A DNA stretch of 32,443 nt from Burkholderiales bacterium (GCA_020852555.1 JADZAQ010000050.1:1-32443), one strand, 5' to 3'. Counted from the stretch's first letter, positions 16,750 to 28,328 are shown. Numbers and translations are program-made. Notes: a model not told the origin generated them from the sequence alone.

Positions 16750-18477
16750 TCACGCGGTTCGTGGTTTGCGCCCGCGCCGAGCCGCATCGGCGGGCGGCGT
16801 GGCGATCGGCGCCGGTGGCGGCACCGCGGTAGCGGCTTCGGGCTCCTTCAGGCGCGTGCGCGCGAGAACCCCCGCCTCCTCGAGGATGGGGTAGGCGATC
16901 GAGCAGATGTGCGAGTTGATGCGCTTCAGATCGGAGATGAGATCGAGGTGCAGCGAGGACGTCTCGATGCTCTCGATCGAGTTGCCGGCCAGCCGCGACA
17001 GGTGCGAGTCGGCGTAGGCCCGTTCGAGATCCCGGAACAGCACCTTCTGCGCGAGGAGCTCCTGCGCGCTCTTCAGGTCGCCGTGCAGGAAAACGCTCAT
17101 GCCGAGCTGCAGGTTGGACACCAGGCGCGCATGCAGGTCACAGATCTCGGCCATTCCCGCCTCGGAGAAGCTGCGCTGCTTGTTGATCTTCTTGTCCTGG
17201 ACGTCGGAGAGGACGCGTTCGATGATGTCGCCGATCTGCTCGAGGTCGATCGTGAACGACAGGATCTCCGCCCAGCGCCGTCCTTCACGTTCGTCGAGTG
17301 CTTCGCGTGGAATCTGCGTGAGGTAGAGCTTCACGGCGGTATAGAGCTCGTCGACGACGTCGTCCTTCTTGCGCAATTGTTGCGCGAGCGTGCTGTCATT
17401 GCTGCGGATCACGGTGAGCATGCCGTGCAGCATGTCTTCGATCACCTCGCCGATGCGCATCGCCTCGCGCGCGGCATTGGAGATCGCGAGCGGCGGCGTG
17501 TCGAGCGCCGAGCGGTCGAGATTGCGCGGCTTGCCCGGATCGTCGGCGAGCGGCTTGTCGGGCAGCAGGCGCTCGGCCACCCGCCCGATCTGCTCGGTCC
17601 AGAAGATGAAGAGGAGTGCCAGGACGACGTTGAAGATGAGGTGGAAGGCGACCACTTCGCTCGCCGGGTCGATCGTGAGTCGCGCCATCCAGCTCTCGAC
17701 GTAGGGTAGCGTCGGAATGGCCAGCACGCAGCCGATCAGCTTGAAGAGGAAGTTGCCGAGGGTGACCCGACGCGCCTCGGGCGGTGAGCGCAGCGTCGAG
17801 AGCATGCCGAGGATGCCGCTGCCGAGGTTGGCGCCGAGCACGAGGCCGAGCGCCACCGGCAGCGAGATCATCGACAGCGACGCCAGCGTTGCCATCAGCA
17901 GCACGACCGCGAGGCTCGAATAGCACAAGACGGTGAACAGCGCCGCCACCAGCATGTCGAGGAGGACGTCGCCGGTCAGCGAGGCGAAGATGACCTTCAC
18001 GCCGGCGGCCTGCACGAACGGCTTGGCGGCTGCCGAGATCCACTGCAGCGCGAAGAGGATGAGCCCGAGCCCGATCAGGATGCGCCCGAAGCGCCCGACG
18101 TTGGTCGATTGCCAGGCGAGGAAGAGCGTCACGCCGACGAAGATGAGCAGCGGCGCAAGCCACGACAGGTCGAAGGAGAGGATCACGGTGACGACCGACG
18201 TGCCGACGTCGGCGCCGAGCATGACGGCCAGTGCCGGTGCGGTGTTGATGAGCCCCTGTCCCGCGAACGCCGCGACGATGAGCGCCGTTGCCGTGCTGCT
18301 CTGGATGAGTCCGGTGACGCCCAGCCCGGCGAAGAATGCGGTGAACCGGTGCTCGACGCTCTTGCGCAGGAACCGGCGCAGGTCGGCGCCGTACAGGCGC
18401 AGGATGCCGGTACGAACGATGTGCGTCCCCCACACCAGGAGCGAGACGCCGGCCAACAGGTTGAGCAGGGTGAGCAC
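16750..18477 (-). CDS. Na+/phosphate cotransporter with C-terminal PhoU-like domain
   Basis: An inner-membrane protein of 575 residues. The N-terminal half has two inverted Na_Pi_cotrans repeats with LIQSSTATALIVAAFAGQG and GADVGTSV in the first and CYSSLAVVLLMATL with GANLGSGI in the second. The C-terminal half (from about residue 340) is helical and PhoU-like (EAMRIGEVIEDMLHGML, FTIDLEQIGDIIERV) and ends in a Pro/Ala tail. It starts with GTG and a GACAAT -10-like hexamer lies nine bases upstream. It follows phnY by 115 bases in the same direction. Since PhnA releases phosphate inside the cell, this carrier may balance or export phosphate, but import is the textbook direction for the family. 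Confidence 0.9.
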   Translation of the reverse strand: MLTLLNLLAGVSLLVWGTHIVRTGILRLYGADLRRFLRKSVEHRFTAFFAGLGVTGLIQSSTATALIVAAFAGQGLINTAPALAVMLGADVGTSVVTVILSFDLSWLAPLLIFVGVTLFLAWQSTNVGRFGRILIGLGLILFALQWISAAAKPFVQAAGVKVIFASLTGDVLLDMLVAALFTVLCYSSLAVVLLMATLASLSMISLPVALGLVLGANLGSGILGMLSTLRSPPEARRVTLGNFLFKLIGCVLAIPTLPYVESWMARLTIDPASEVVAFHLIFNVVLALLFIFWTEQIGRVAERLLPDKPLADDPGKPRNLDRSALDTPPLAISNAAREAMRIGEVIEDMLHGMLTVIRSNDSTLAQQLRKKDDVVDELYTAVKLYLTQIPREALDEREGRRWAEILSFTIDLEQIGDIIERVLSDVQDKKINKQRSFSEAGMAEICDLHARLVSNLQLGMSVFLHGDLKSAQELLAQKVLFRDLERAYADSHLSRLAGNSIESIETSSLHLDLISDLKRINSHICSIAYPILEEAGVLARTRLKEPEAATAVPPPAPIATPPADAARRGRKPRTA

Positions 18478-18540
18478 GGGCGCCTATTGTCCTACGTTTC
18501 GCGCGCCGGACGAAGCTCGGAGCGGGTCGCGACGCTGCGG

Positions 18541-18564
18541 CCGGCGCTTCCCGGACGGCGCCGG
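18541..18564. other. Inverted repeat downstream of phnY
   Basis: CCGGCGC at 18541-18547 pairs with GCGCCGG at 18558-18564 around a ten-base loop, about 30 bases beyond the phnY stop codon. No T-run follows on either strand. It may mark or protect the 3' end of a phnRAY transcript; the evidence is weak in such GC-rich DNA. Confidence 0.3.
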
Positions 18565-18592
18565 ACCTCCGCTCGCACCCCGTGCCGGGTGC

Positions 18593-20056
18593 TCACTCCC
18601 ACGGCAACGAGTAGGTCTTGGTGTGGGTGAAGCTCTTCATCGCCTCCTGCACGCCTTCCTTGTAGCCCAGGCCCGAATCCTTGATGCCGCCGAACGGGGT
18701 GAGCTCGATCCGGTAGCCTGGAACTTCGCGGACATTGACCGTGCCGACGTCGAGGTCGGAGACGAAGCGCGTGATGTAGTCGAGGCGGTTGGTGCACACG
18801 GCGGAGGAGAGGCCGAACGCGGTGCCGTTCGAGATGCGGATCGCGTCGTCGATGTCCCGGAAGCGGATCACCGGCGACACCGGGCCGAAGGTCTCGGTAC
18901 GCACCACGTCCATCGCCGGGTCGACGCGGTCGAGCACCGTCGGCGCGTACAGCGCACCCCGGCGCTCGTTGCCGGCGAGGAGCCGTGCCCCCTGCGCGAT
19001 GGCGGCCCCGACCTTCGCCTCGAACCCCTTGGCGGCCGCCTCGTCGATGACCGTGCCCATCTCGAGCGTGCCGTCCATCGGATCGCCGTATGTCCACGCG
19101 CGGGTCCTGGCGACCAGGCGCTCGACGAAGTCATCGGCGATCTTCTCGTGCACCAGCATGCGCTTGACCGCCGTGCAGCGCTGCCCCGAATTCTTGTACG
19201 AGCCGGCCGCGGCGAGGCTTGCCGCCTCGTCGAGGTCGGCGTCCTCCATGACGATGATCGGGTCGTTGCCGCCGAGCTCGAGAATCTGCCGCTTGTAGAC
19301 CGCCTTGGCGGCGATGTACTTGCCGATCGGCACGCCGCCGGTGAAGCTCACCAGGTCGACGTCGGGGTTGGTCAGGAGCTCGTCGGCGATCTCGCGCGGA
19401 TCGCCGGTGACGATCGACAGCATCGGCGGCGGCAGTCCCGCCTCGTAGAGGATGTCGGCGAGGAGCAGCGCCGACAGCGGCGTCTTCTCGGTCGGCTTCA
19501 GCACCATCCGGTTGTTGGTGGCGATCGACGGGGCGATCTTGTGCGCGACCTGGTTCAGCGGATGGTTGAACGGGGTGATCGCGGTGATGACGCCGAGCAG
19601 CGGCTCGCGCAGCGTGTACACCTTGCGCGCCTTGCCGTGCGGCGTCAGGTCGCAGGAGAACGTCTGCCCGTCGTCGTGCAGCGCGGCGTTGCCGGCGAAG
19701 GTGAAGACGTCGCAGGCGCGGCCGACCTCGTAGAGCGTGTCCTTCTTGCCCAGGCCCGACTCGGCGGTGATGAGGTCGGCGATCGCCTCCTTGCGGCTGC
19801 GCATGATCTCGGCGACGCGGTGCATGATCTGCGAGCGCTCGTAACGGGTGAGCTTTGCCCGGTAGCCCTTGGCGATCGCGATCGCCCGACGGATGTCATC
19901 GACGGTGCCCTTGGGGACGGTGCCGACCAGCGTGCCGTTGTACGGGTTGCGCACGTCGATCGTGCGGGGATTGCCGACGAGGTCGCCGGCGATGCGCATC
20001 TGGGCGGCGATCGGGGCGCCATGCGCAACGCCGGCGAGTTCGGTCATCATGTTCAT
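18593..20056 (-). CDS. phnY: Phosphonoacetaldehyde dehydrogenase
   Basis: An NAD+-dependent aldehyde dehydrogenase of 487 residues that oxidises phosphonoacetaldehyde to phosphonoacetate. ALDH motifs are complete: [33 protein letters not shown], the general base Glu260 in LELGGNDP and the nucleophile Cys294 in [11 protein letters not shown]. The combination GQRCTAVKR, the NHPLNQ histidine, and [16 protein letters not shown] with its Arg matches the PhnY subfamily, where Arg and His side chains hold the phosphonate group. It starts five bases after the phnA stop, so it is co-transcribed with phnA, whose substrate it makes. Context and motifs make this call firm; another ALDH specificity is unlikely. 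Confidence 0.93.
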   Translation of the reverse strand: MNMMTELAGVAHGAPIAAQMRIAGDLVGNPRTIDVRNPYNGTLVGTVPKGTVDDIRRAIAIAKGYRAKLTRYERSQIMHRVAEIMRSRKEAIADLITAESGLGKKDTLYEVGRACDVFTFAGNAALHDDGQTFSCDLTPHGKARKVYTLREPLLGVITAITPFNHPLNQVAHKIAPSIATNNRMVLKPTEKTPLSALLLADILYEAGLPPPMLSIVTGDPREIADELLTNPDVDLVSFTGGVPIGKYIAAKAVYKRQILELGGNDPIIVMEDADLDEAASLAAAGSYKNSGQRCTAVKRMLVHEKIADDFVERLVARTRAWTYGDPMDGTLEMGTVIDEAAAKGFEAKVGAAIAQGARLLAGNERRGALYAPTVLDRVDPAMDVVRTETFGPVSPVIRFRDIDDAIRISNGTAFGLSSAVCTNRLDYITRFVSDLDVGTVNVREVPGYRIELTPFGGIKDSGLGYKEGVQEAMKSFTHTKTYSLPWE

Positions 20057-20061
20057 GGGTT

Positions 20062-22076
<2,015 letters not shown>

Positions 22077-22082
22077 GTTGCG

Positions 22083-22111
22083 ATTAGACGCGGGGCGATG
22101 TAGATTGTCAA
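22083..22111 (-). promoter_or_regulatory. Consensus sigma-70 promoter for phnR-phnA-phnY
   Basis: Read leftward, the -35 box is TTGACA (22111-22106), a perfect match. After exactly 17 bases the -10 box is TCTAAT (22088-22083), five of six. The predicted start of transcription is near 22076. The -35 box lies inside the operator palindrome 22099-22120, so a bound regulator would block polymerase. Confidence 0.75.
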
Positions 22112-22120
22112 CAATCTGCA
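22099..22120. promoter_or_regulatory. Operator-like palindrome in the phnR/ABC-transporter intergenic region
   Basis: The core AGATTGTCAACAATCT (22102-22117) has perfect 7-bp arms around a 2-bp centre, and the symmetry extends to 22099-22120 with one mismatch per side. Its centre TTGTCAACAA fits the GT-N-AC core bound by FadR/FCD-type GntR regulators. It covers the -35 box of the leftward promoter and lies about 160 bases before the binding-protein gene to the right. It is the obvious candidate PhnR site; binding is inferred. Confidence 0.72.
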
Positions 22121-22174
22121 ATCGGGACGCGAGCACAATGCGCGTGCGTCACGACGGCGCACGCGGGTGGCGGC

Positions 22175-22180
22175 TATCAT
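22175..22180 (+). promoter_or_regulatory. Possible -10 element for the rightward phosphonate operon
   Basis: TATCAT (five of six to TATAAT) lies 101 bases before the binding-protein start and 55 bases right of the operator. No good -35 box stands at the right distance, so the promoter may be weak or activator-dependent. Confidence 0.3.
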
Positions 22181-22280
22181 TCGCCTGGGGGTTCGGGCGG
22201 GTGCGCGATCGGTGGCCGCCGCCACGCCGTCACGATAGCGACGAGGCGTCATTCCATATCCGGCAATTCGGGAGACCACG

Positions 22281-23315
22281 ATGAAATTTGCAGTGACCAT
22301 GCGTACGCTCGCTTCCTCGGTCGCCATCGCCTTGGCGGCAACGTCGGGGGTGGCAATCGCGCAAAAGACCACGCTCAACGTCTACACGGCGCTCGAGACC
22401 GATCAGCTGAAGGCGTATACCGAGGGCTTCAACAAGGTCCATCCGGACATCGAGCTCAAGTGGACGCGGGATTCGACCGGCGTCATCACCGCCAAGCTCC
22501 TCGCCGAGAAGGCCAATCCGCAAGCGGACGTGGTATTCGGAACATCGGCGTCGAGTCTCGCCGTGTTCGACAACGAGGGGATGCTCCTGCCGTACGCGCC
22601 GAAGGGCCTCGACAAGGTGTCCGCCAAGTATCGCGATCCGAAGAATCCGCCGGCGTGGGTCGGCATGGATGTCTACGGCGCCGCCATCTGCTTCAACACC
22701 ATCGAGGCGCAGAAGCAGAATCTTCCGAAGCCCGAGACCTGGGCCGATCTCTTGAAGCCGGTGTACAAGGGCAAGATCGTGATGCCCAATCCGGCGTCGT
22801 CGGGCACGGGCTACTTCGACGTCACGGCGTGGCTCCAGATGTGGGGTGATCAGAAGGCGTGGAAGTACATGGACGACCTGCACCAGAACATCGCCCAGTA
22901 CACGCACTCGGGGAGCAAGCCGTGCAAGCAGGCCGCCGCCGGCGAGTTCCCGATCGGCGTCACCTTCGAGTATCGCGCGGTCAGCACCAAGAAGTCCGGC
23001 GCGCCGATCGACGTCATTTTCCCGAAGGAAGGGTTGGGCTGGGATCTCGAGTCGTCGGGCATCATGAAGAACACCAAGAAGCTCGACGCCGCCAAGAAGC
23101 TCATGGACTGGATGGTGACGCCGGCGGCGATGGAGCTCTACGGCAAGAACTTCGCCGTGCTCGCGGTGCCCGGGATCGCCAAGCCGCTCGACTTCGTGCC
23201 GGCGGACTACGAGCAGCGCCTCATCAAGAACGACTTCGCATGGTCGGCGAAGAATCGCGACAAGATCCTCGCCGAATGGACCAAGCGCTACGACGGCAAG
23301 TCCGAGGCGAAGTGA
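22281..23315 (+). CDS. 2-Aminoethylphosphonate ABC transporter, periplasmic binding protein (PhnS2-like)
   Basis: A periplasmic solute-binding protein of 344 residues, family 1 iron/polyamine-type fold. The signal peptide ends at AIA-Q (residue 27). The mature start TLNVYTALETDQLKAYTEGFNK and the segments WTRDSTGVITAKLLAEK, DVVFGTSASSLAVFD and MPNPASSGTGYFDV agree with the 2-AEP-binding family that NCBI names PhnS2 (TIGR03261). A good ribosome site GGGAGA stands five bases before the ATG. It is the first gene of a rightward operon with ATPase, permease and phnW. Assignment to 2-AEP rests on family resemblance plus the neighbouring catabolic genes; iron or another organophosphonate is less likely. 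Confidence 0.88.
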   Translation: MKFAVTMRTLASSVAIALAATSGVAIAQKTTLNVYTALETDQLKAYTEGFNKVHPDIELKWTRDSTGVITAKLLAEKANPQADVVFGTSASSLAVFDNEGMLLPYAPKGLDKVSAKYRDPKNPPAWVGMDVYGAAICFNTIEAQKQNLPKPETWADLLKPVYKGKIVMPNPASSGTGYFDVTAWLQMWGDQKAWKYMDDLHQNIAQYTHSGSKPCKQAAAGEFPIGVTFEYRAVSTKKSGAPIDVIFPKEGLGWDLESSGIMKNTKKLDAAKKLMDWMVTPAAMELYGKNFAVLAVPGIAKPLDFVPADYEQRLIKNDFAWSAKNRDKILAEWTKRYDGKSEAK

Positions 23316-23341
23316 CGTAACATCTTCGGCAAGCGGCGCGT

Positions 23342-23355
23342 GCCCGTCATCGGGC
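23342..23355 (+). other. Small hairpin between binding-protein and ATPase genes
   Basis: GCCCG (23342-23346) and CGGGC (23351-23355) form a 5-bp stem with a TCAT loop in the 73-base gap. Such hairpins can protect the upstream mRNA and favour excess binding protein over membrane parts. It is short, so support is modest. Confidence 0.3.
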
Positions 23356-23388
23356 GGGTACGTGCCGCTGCGTTGGCAAGGAATCCCC

Positions 23389-24474
23389 GTGGTCGTACCC
23401 GTCACTCCGAACGATGCCGCGTTCCTGCGGCTCGCCGACATCACCAAGCGCTTTGGGCAGTTCGAGGCACTCAAGGGTGTCGGACTGTCCATTGGTCGTG
23501 GCGAGATGGTCGTCTTCCTGGGGCCCTCGGGCTGCGGCAAAACGACGTTGCTGCGCATCGTCGCCGGGCTGGAGACGCAGGACACCGGGACCATCGTCCA
23601 GGATGGCCGCGACATCTCGCGGCTGCCGGCGATCAAGCGCGACTACGGCATCGTCTTCCAGTCGTACGCGCTGTTCCCCAACCTCACGGTCTTCGACAAC
23701 GTCGCCTATGGGCTCGTCAATCGCCGCCAGCCGCGCAAGGCGATCGCGGGGCGCGTGCAGGAGCTCCTGAAGCTCGTCGGCTTGCCGGATGCGGGCGACA
23801 AGTACCCCGGCCAGCTCTCGGGCGGCCAGCAGCAGCGCATTGCGCTGGCACGGGCGCTCGCCACATCCCCTGGGCTGCTCCTCCTCGACGAGCCGCTCTC
23901 CGCGCTCGACGCGATCGAGCGGGTGCGCTTGCGCGGCGAGATCAGGGCATTGCAGCAAAGGCTCGGCGTGACCACGATCATGGTCACGCACGACCAGGAA
24001 GAGGCGCTGTCGATGGCCGATCGGATCGTGGTGATGAACGCCGGTCGCATCGAGCAGGTGGGTACGCCACGCGAGGTCTATGGCGCCCCGGCGACCCCGT
24101 TCGTGGCCGATTTCGTCGGCAAGATCAACGTGCTGTCGGCGGTATCGGAAGGCGGCGGCCGGTTCCGCGTCGGCGGGCTCAGCGTCGGCACCGCGACCGA
24201 TCTTCCGGCCGGCGCCGCGGCACGGCTGTACCTGCGTCCGGAGGAGGTCGCCGTCCACGTGAACGGCACGGCCCCCGCCCACGCGCTCCCGGCACGGGTA
24301 TCGAAGATCGAGTTCCTGGGCGCCTTCTGCATGGTGGGTGTGGTGCTCGAGGGCAGCGAGGCGGCACCGCTCGTCGCCAACGTGTCGCGGCAATTCGCCG
24401 ACGGGGCGGGACTCGCCCCCGGGCACGTCGTCGGCGTGGTCCTGCCCGCCCCGGCGATCCGGGTCCTGGGCTGA
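23389..24474 (+). CDS. 2-Aminoethylphosphonate ABC transporter, ATP-binding protein (PhnT2-like)
   Basis: A cytoplasmic ATPase of 361 residues that powers phosphonate import. Walker A is GPSGCGKTT, the Q-loop VFQSYALFPNLTV, the ABC signature LSGGQQQRIALARAL, Walker B LLLLDEPLSALD and the switch histidine MVTHDQEEA. From about residue 240 there is a TOBE-type regulatory domain, as in polyamine/iron-type importers. The GTG at 23389 is chosen because AAGGA lies six bases before it; an in-frame GTG at 23362 would add nine residues without a ribosome site. It is bracketed by the binding-protein and permease genes. Confidence 0.9.
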   Translation: MVVPVTPNDAAFLRLADITKRFGQFEALKGVGLSIGRGEMVVFLGPSGCGKTTLLRIVAGLETQDTGTIVQDGRDISRLPAIKRDYGIVFQSYALFPNLTVFDNVAYGLVNRRQPRKAIAGRVQELLKLVGLPDAGDKYPGQLSGGQQQRIALARALATSPGLLLLDEPLSALDAIERVRLRGEIRALQQRLGVTTIMVTHDQEEALSMADRIVVMNAGRIEQVGTPREVYGAPATPFVADFVGKINVLSAVSEGGGRFRVGGLSVGTATDLPAGAAARLYLRPEEVAVHVNGTAPAHALPARVSKIEFLGAFCMVGVVLEGSEAAPLVANVSRQFADGAGLAPGHVVGVVLPAPAIRVLG

Positions 24475-24493
24475 GCCCCGGCCCTCGCCGCCG

Positions 24494-26215
24494 ATGAGCA
24501 CGGCTGCCGCCCCCGCCGGCCTTCCGCCGCTGCCGCGGGTCGTCCCGCAGGTGCATTGGCAAGAGCGCCTCGCCCAGGGCTTGCTGCTCCTGTGTTGCGC
24601 GGCGTTGGCGCTCTTCCTCCTGGGGCCGCTCGCGGCGATCCTCGTCAAGAGCGTGCAGGACAAGGATGGCGCATTCGTCGGCCTGCTGCACTTCCGCGAC
24701 TATTTCGCCACACCCGCGCTGCGGCAGTCGATCTGGAACACGCTGTGGGTGGCCACCACGGTGACCGCGATCACCGTGCCCGCCGCCTTCCTGTACGCCT
24801 ACGCGCTCACCCGTTCGCGCATGCCGGGCAAGCTCGTGTTCCGGATGATCGCGCTGACGCCGATCCTGGCACCGTCGCTGCTGTCGTCGATCTCGTTCAT
24901 CCAGTGGTTCGGCACGCAGGGCGTGCTCAAGCATCTTCTGGGTGGCGCCTCGGTGTACGGCCCGATCGGCATCATCATGAGCTCGATCTACGCCACCTTT
25001 CCGCACGCGCTCATGATCGTGCTCACCGCGCTGCTGCTCTCCGACGGCCGGCTCTACGAGGCGGCGGAATCGCTGCGTACGCCCACCTGGCGTAAGTTCT
25101 TCACCATCACGCTGCCCGGCGCCAAGTACGGGCTGGTGAGCGCGGCGATGGTCGTCTTCTCGTACACGGTGAGCGACTTCGGCATCCCGAAAGTGATCGG
25201 CGGCAATTTCAACATCCTGGCGATCGACATCTTCAAGCAGGTCATCGGCCAGCAGAACTTCAACCGCGGCGCGGTGGTGAGCCTCGTGCTCCTCGCGCCG
25301 GTGGTCGTCGCCTTCCTCGTCGACTGGTGGATGCAAGGCCGCATGCACTCGCAGTTCAGCGCCCGCGCGGTGCCCTATGTGCCGAAGCCCACACGCTGGT
25401 TCGACAATGCGATGTTCCTCTATTGTGCGATCGTCGCGATCCTCATGCTGCTGGTGCTCGGGATGGCGGTGTACACGTCGTTCATCAAGCTGTGGCCGTA
25501 CGACCTGTCGTTCAGCCTGCGCCACTACCAGTTCGGATTGATCGACGGCGGCGTCATCTCGTCGTTCTTCAACAGCCTCAAGATGGCGCTCTTCACCGCG
25601 GTGTTCGGCACGGCGTTCATCTTCGCCACCGCCTACCTCCTCGAGAAGACGCGCGGCGGCGGCTGGACGAAGAGCGCGGTACGGCTGCTCGCCGCGGTGC
25701 CGATGGCGGTCCCGGGCATGGTGCTGGGCCTGGGCTACATCCTCTTCTTCAACCACCCGGACAACCCGCTTGGCATCCTCTACCAGACGATGACGATCCT
25801 CGTGCTCTCGACGGTGGTGCACTACTACACGTCGAGCCACCTCACCGCGGTGACCGCGCTGAAGGCGCTCGACAACGAGTTCGAGGCGGTGTCGGCGTCG
25901 CTCAAGGTGCCGTTCTACAAGACGTTCTTCCGCGTCACCGTGCCGGTGTGCCTGCCGGCGATCCTCGACATCGGCCGCTACCTCTTCGTCAATGCGATGG
26001 TCACCATCTCGGCGGTCGTCTTTCTCTACTCGCCCGACACCCAACTCGCGGCGGTGGCCATCCTGAATCTGGACGAGGCGGGCGAGATCGGTGCCGCGGC
26101 CGCGATGGCGACGCTCATCGTGGTGGCATCGACGCTGGTGTGCATCGCCTATGCGCTCGTCACGCGCTTCCTGCTGACGCGGACCCAGCAGTGGCGCACG
26201 ACGAACCTCATCTGA
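24494..26215 (+). CDS. 2-Aminoethylphosphonate ABC transporter, fused double permease (PhnU2-like)
   Basis: An inner-membrane protein of 573 residues with two BPD_transp_1 domains in one chain, about twelve membrane spans. Each half carries an EAA loop that docks the ATPase: [20 protein letters not shown] in the first and [20 protein letters not shown] in the second. A single fused permease is typical of the PhnU2 (TIGR03262) and iron FbpB-like systems, in contrast to the separate PhnU and PhnV of Salmonella. The ATG at 24494 lies 19 bases after the ATPase stop; it has no clear ribosome site, so coupling to upstream translation is likely. The phnW gene follows 68 bases downstream. Confidence 0.9.
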   Translation: MSTAAAPAGLPPLPRVVPQVHWQERLAQGLLLLCCAALALFLLGPLAAILVKSVQDKDGAFVGLLHFRDYFATPALRQSIWNTLWVATTVTAITVPAAFLYAYALTRSRMPGKLVFRMIALTPILAPSLLSSISFIQWFGTQGVLKHLLGGASVYGPIGIIMSSIYATFPHALMIVLTALLLSDGRLYEAAESLRTPTWRKFFTITLPGAKYGLVSAAMVVFSYTVSDFGIPKVIGGNFNILAIDIFKQVIGQQNFNRGAVVSLVLLAPVVVAFLVDWWMQGRMHSQFSARAVPYVPKPTRWFDNAMFLYCAIVAILMLLVLGMAVYTSFIKLWPYDLSFSLRHYQFGLIDGGVISSFFNSLKMALFTAVFGTAFIFATAYLLEKTRGGGWTKSAVRLLAAVPMAVPGMVLGLGYILFFNHPDNPLGILYQTMTILVLSTVVHYYTSSHLTAVTALKALDNEFEAVSASLKVPFYKTFFRVTVPVCLPAILDIGRYLFVNAMVTISAVVFLYSPDTQLAAVAILNLDEAGEIGAAAAMATLIVVASTLVCIAYALVTRFLLTRTQQWRTTNLI

Positions 26216-26283
26216 AAGATGAACCACCCCCACGAGTTGCGCCGCTGACGGCACCCCGCCACCCGAATCTCACGAGGACTGCC

Positions 26284-27426
26284 ATGAGCAATCACGACCG
26301 CGACCCGATTCTGCTGACCCCCGGGCCGCTGACCACGTCGCTCGCCACCAAGACCGCGATGCTGCGCGACTGGGGCTCCTGGGACGCCGCCTTCAACGCG
26401 GTGACCGCGCGCGTGCGCCGGCACTTGACCGAGATCATCCACGCCGAGGAGACGCACGTGTGCGTGCCGCTGCAGGGCAGCGGCACCTTCTCGGTCGAGG
26501 CGGCGATCAACACGCTGGTCCCGCGCGACGGCCACGTGCTGGTGCTGGTCAACGGCGCCTACGGCAAGCGCATGGTGAAGCTCACGCAGATGATGGGCCG
26601 CCGCGCCAGCGTCTTCGAGACCGCCGACGAGGTTCCGACGACCGCCGCCGACGTCGATCGCCTGCTCACCGCCGATCCTTCGATCACCCACGTCGGCCTC
26701 ATCCACTGCGAGACGTCGACCGGGATCGAGAATCCGCTGCAGGCGATCGCCGCCGCCGTCGCGCGGCACGGCAAGAGCCTCATCGTCGACGCCATGAGCT
26801 CGTTCGGCGCGCTGCCGATCGATGCACGTACCACGCCGTTCGATGCGCTGATCGCCGCGTCGGGAAAGTGCATCGAGGGCCCGCCGGGAATGGGCTTCGT
26901 TTTCGTGCGCCGGTCGGTGCTGGAGCGCTGCGAGGGACGCTGCACGTCGCTCGCGCTCGACCTCCACGACCAGTGGGTCTACATGGAGAAGACGACGCAG
27001 TGGCGCTTCACGCCGCCGACCCACGTCGTGGTGGCGCTCGATGCGGCGCTCACCCAGTATCGGGCCGAGGGTGGCCAGCCGGCGCGCCTCGCGCGCTATG
27101 CGGCGAACTGCCAGGCGCTCCTCGCCGGCATGCGGGCGCTGGGCTTCCGGAGCTTTCTGCCGACCGCGATCCAGGCGCCGATCATCGTCACCTTCCACGC
27201 GCCGGCCGATGCGCGTTACTCGTTCAAGGCGTTCTACGAGAGTGTGCGCGACAAGGGTTTCGTCCTCTATCCGGGCAAGCTCACGCAGGTCGAGACGTTC
27301 CGCGTTGGCTGCATCGGCGCGATCACGGCGACCGAGATCCGGCACGCGGTGAATGCGGTGGCGGATACGCTCGCCGAGATGGGCATCCGGAGCGTCGCCG
27401 CCGCGTCCGTAGCGGCGACCGCGTAG
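26284..27426 (+). CDS. phnW: 2-Aminoethylphosphonate:pyruvate transaminase
   Basis: A class V PLP transaminase of 380 residues that converts 2-AEP and pyruvate to phosphonoacetaldehyde and L-alanine. The start [20 protein letters not shown], the stretch [21 protein letters not shown], the [11 protein letters not shown] block and [13 protein letters not shown] are PhnW family signatures. The PLP lysine is Lys195 in [16 protein letters not shown]. The C-terminal FRVGCIGAI motif is also typical. An AGGA ribosome site precedes the ATG. It closes the transporter operon and makes the substrate of PhnY, encoded in the divergent operon. No phnX (phosphonatase) is nearby, so the product goes to PhnY. 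It converges on the Nudix gene with 11 bases between stop codons. Confidence 0.95.
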   Translation: MSNHDRDPILLTPGPLTTSLATKTAMLRDWGSWDAAFNAVTARVRRHLTEIIHAEETHVCVPLQGSGTFSVEAAINTLVPRDGHVLVLVNGAYGKRMVKLTQMMGRRASVFETADEVPTTAADVDRLLTADPSITHVGLIHCETSTGIENPLQAIAAAVARHGKSLIVDAMSSFGALPIDARTTPFDALIAASGKCIEGPPGMGFVFVRRSVLERCEGRCTSLALDLHDQWVYMEKTTQWRFTPPTHVVVALDAALTQYRAEGGQPARLARYAANCQALLAGMRALGFRSFLPTAIQAPIIVTFHAPADARYSFKAFYESVRDKGFVLYPGKLTQVETFRVGCIGAITATEIRHAVNAVADTLAEMGIRSVAAASVAATA

Positions 27427-27437
27427 GGCGCTGCCGG

Positions 27438-28328
27438 TCAGCCGGGGAAGGATGCCGCGGCGAGCAGCGCCGCGAGCGCCGCCCGTCCTGCTGCGCCGAA
27501 CACGGCCGTCTCGCGCACCAGCGCGGTGAGCGCCACGAGACTCGCGTCGACGGTCATCGCAGCGCGCCCCGCCTCGTGAACGAGATTGGCGGCCACCCTC
27601 GCGAGCGGCAACCGCTGCTGCTCGGTCGCCTCGCCATCCTGATTGGCCGGCGCGAAGGCGGCCGGTAGCCACAGGTCATGGACGAAGACCACCTCGTCCT
27701 GGATGCCATCCGGGATGGTGCGTTCGACGTGGAGGATCGCCGTGGGTCGGGCGAGGCTCGCGAGCGGCGCGGGGATGCCGGCCTCTTCCCAGGATTCCTT
27801 GACGGCCGTGCGCGCCACGCCGGTGCCGGCCGCGATCCCGCCCCCCACCAGGTTGTCCAGCATGCCGGGGTCGATCGACTTGGTCGGGCTGCGCCGCGCG
27901 ACCCACATCGAAACGCCCGTCGCATCGCGGACGAGGCCGTTGAGGTGTGCGGCGTAGGTTCGGATGCCGAAATAGCGGGCAGCGGCGCGCTCCAGATGAA
28001 ACCACGCCGGCGCGCCAAACGCCGGGGCGGCGGCGTACAACTCGTCGCGCCAGGCGGTGAGCGCATCTTCGGCCGCCAGCGTACGGGCGACCCCGGCGAG
28101 CGCCGCCGATCGTTCGCCGGGGGTGGCCAGTCCGGGCACGAAGCGAAGGCTGCCGTCGCCGTCACGGGTGAATACGTCGGCGAAGGCGGCGAGCCGGGCG
28201 GCTCGCGCGGGGGAGCAGCGCCCGGCGACACTGCCCTCGATGCGCAGCGCGACGAGCGGCGCGGACGGGCGGATGAGAGCGCTGCGGAAACGCTCGACGA
28301 TGCGTCGGGAAGCGGTGGCGGAGAGCAT
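27438..28328 (-). CDS. Nudix hydrolase with N-terminal DUF4743 domain
   Basis: A protein of 296 residues. The N-terminal half (LRFVPGLATPGERSAALAGVA, AWFHLERAAARYFGIRTYAAH) fits DUF4743, and the C-terminal half is a Nudix fold with VSMWVARRSPTKSIDPGMLDN and the box GGGIAAGTGVARTAVKESWEEAGI, where KESWEEAGI matches REUxEExGU. The early box glutamate is not conserved. The eukaryotic relatives are Nudix/thiamine pyrophosphokinase-associated proteins, some acting on damaged thiamine diphosphates, but the bacterial substrate is unknown. The ATG at 28328 is chosen; the long upstream open frame overlaps folD on the other strand and is a shadow. It is divergent from folD. Confidence 0.85.
   Translation of the reverse strand: MLSATASRRIVERFRSALIRPSAPLVALRIEGSVAGRCSPARAARLAAFADVFTRDGDGSLRFVPGLATPGERSAALAGVARTLAAEDALTAWRDELYAAAPAFGAPAWFHLERAAARYFGIRTYAAHLNGLVRDATGVSMWVARRSPTKSIDPGMLDNLVGGGIAAGTGVARTAVKESWEEAGIPAPLASLARPTAILHVERTIPDGIQDEVVFVHDLWLPAAFAPANQDGEATEQQRLPLARVAANLVHEAGRAAMTVDASLVALTALVRETAVFGAAGRAALAALLAAASFPG

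Noticed and set aside
24179-26254. A 691-codon open frame on the minus strand
   Set aside because: It is antisense to the permease gene and the end of the ATPase gene, is highly charged and repetitive in composition, and has no motif; a shadow.
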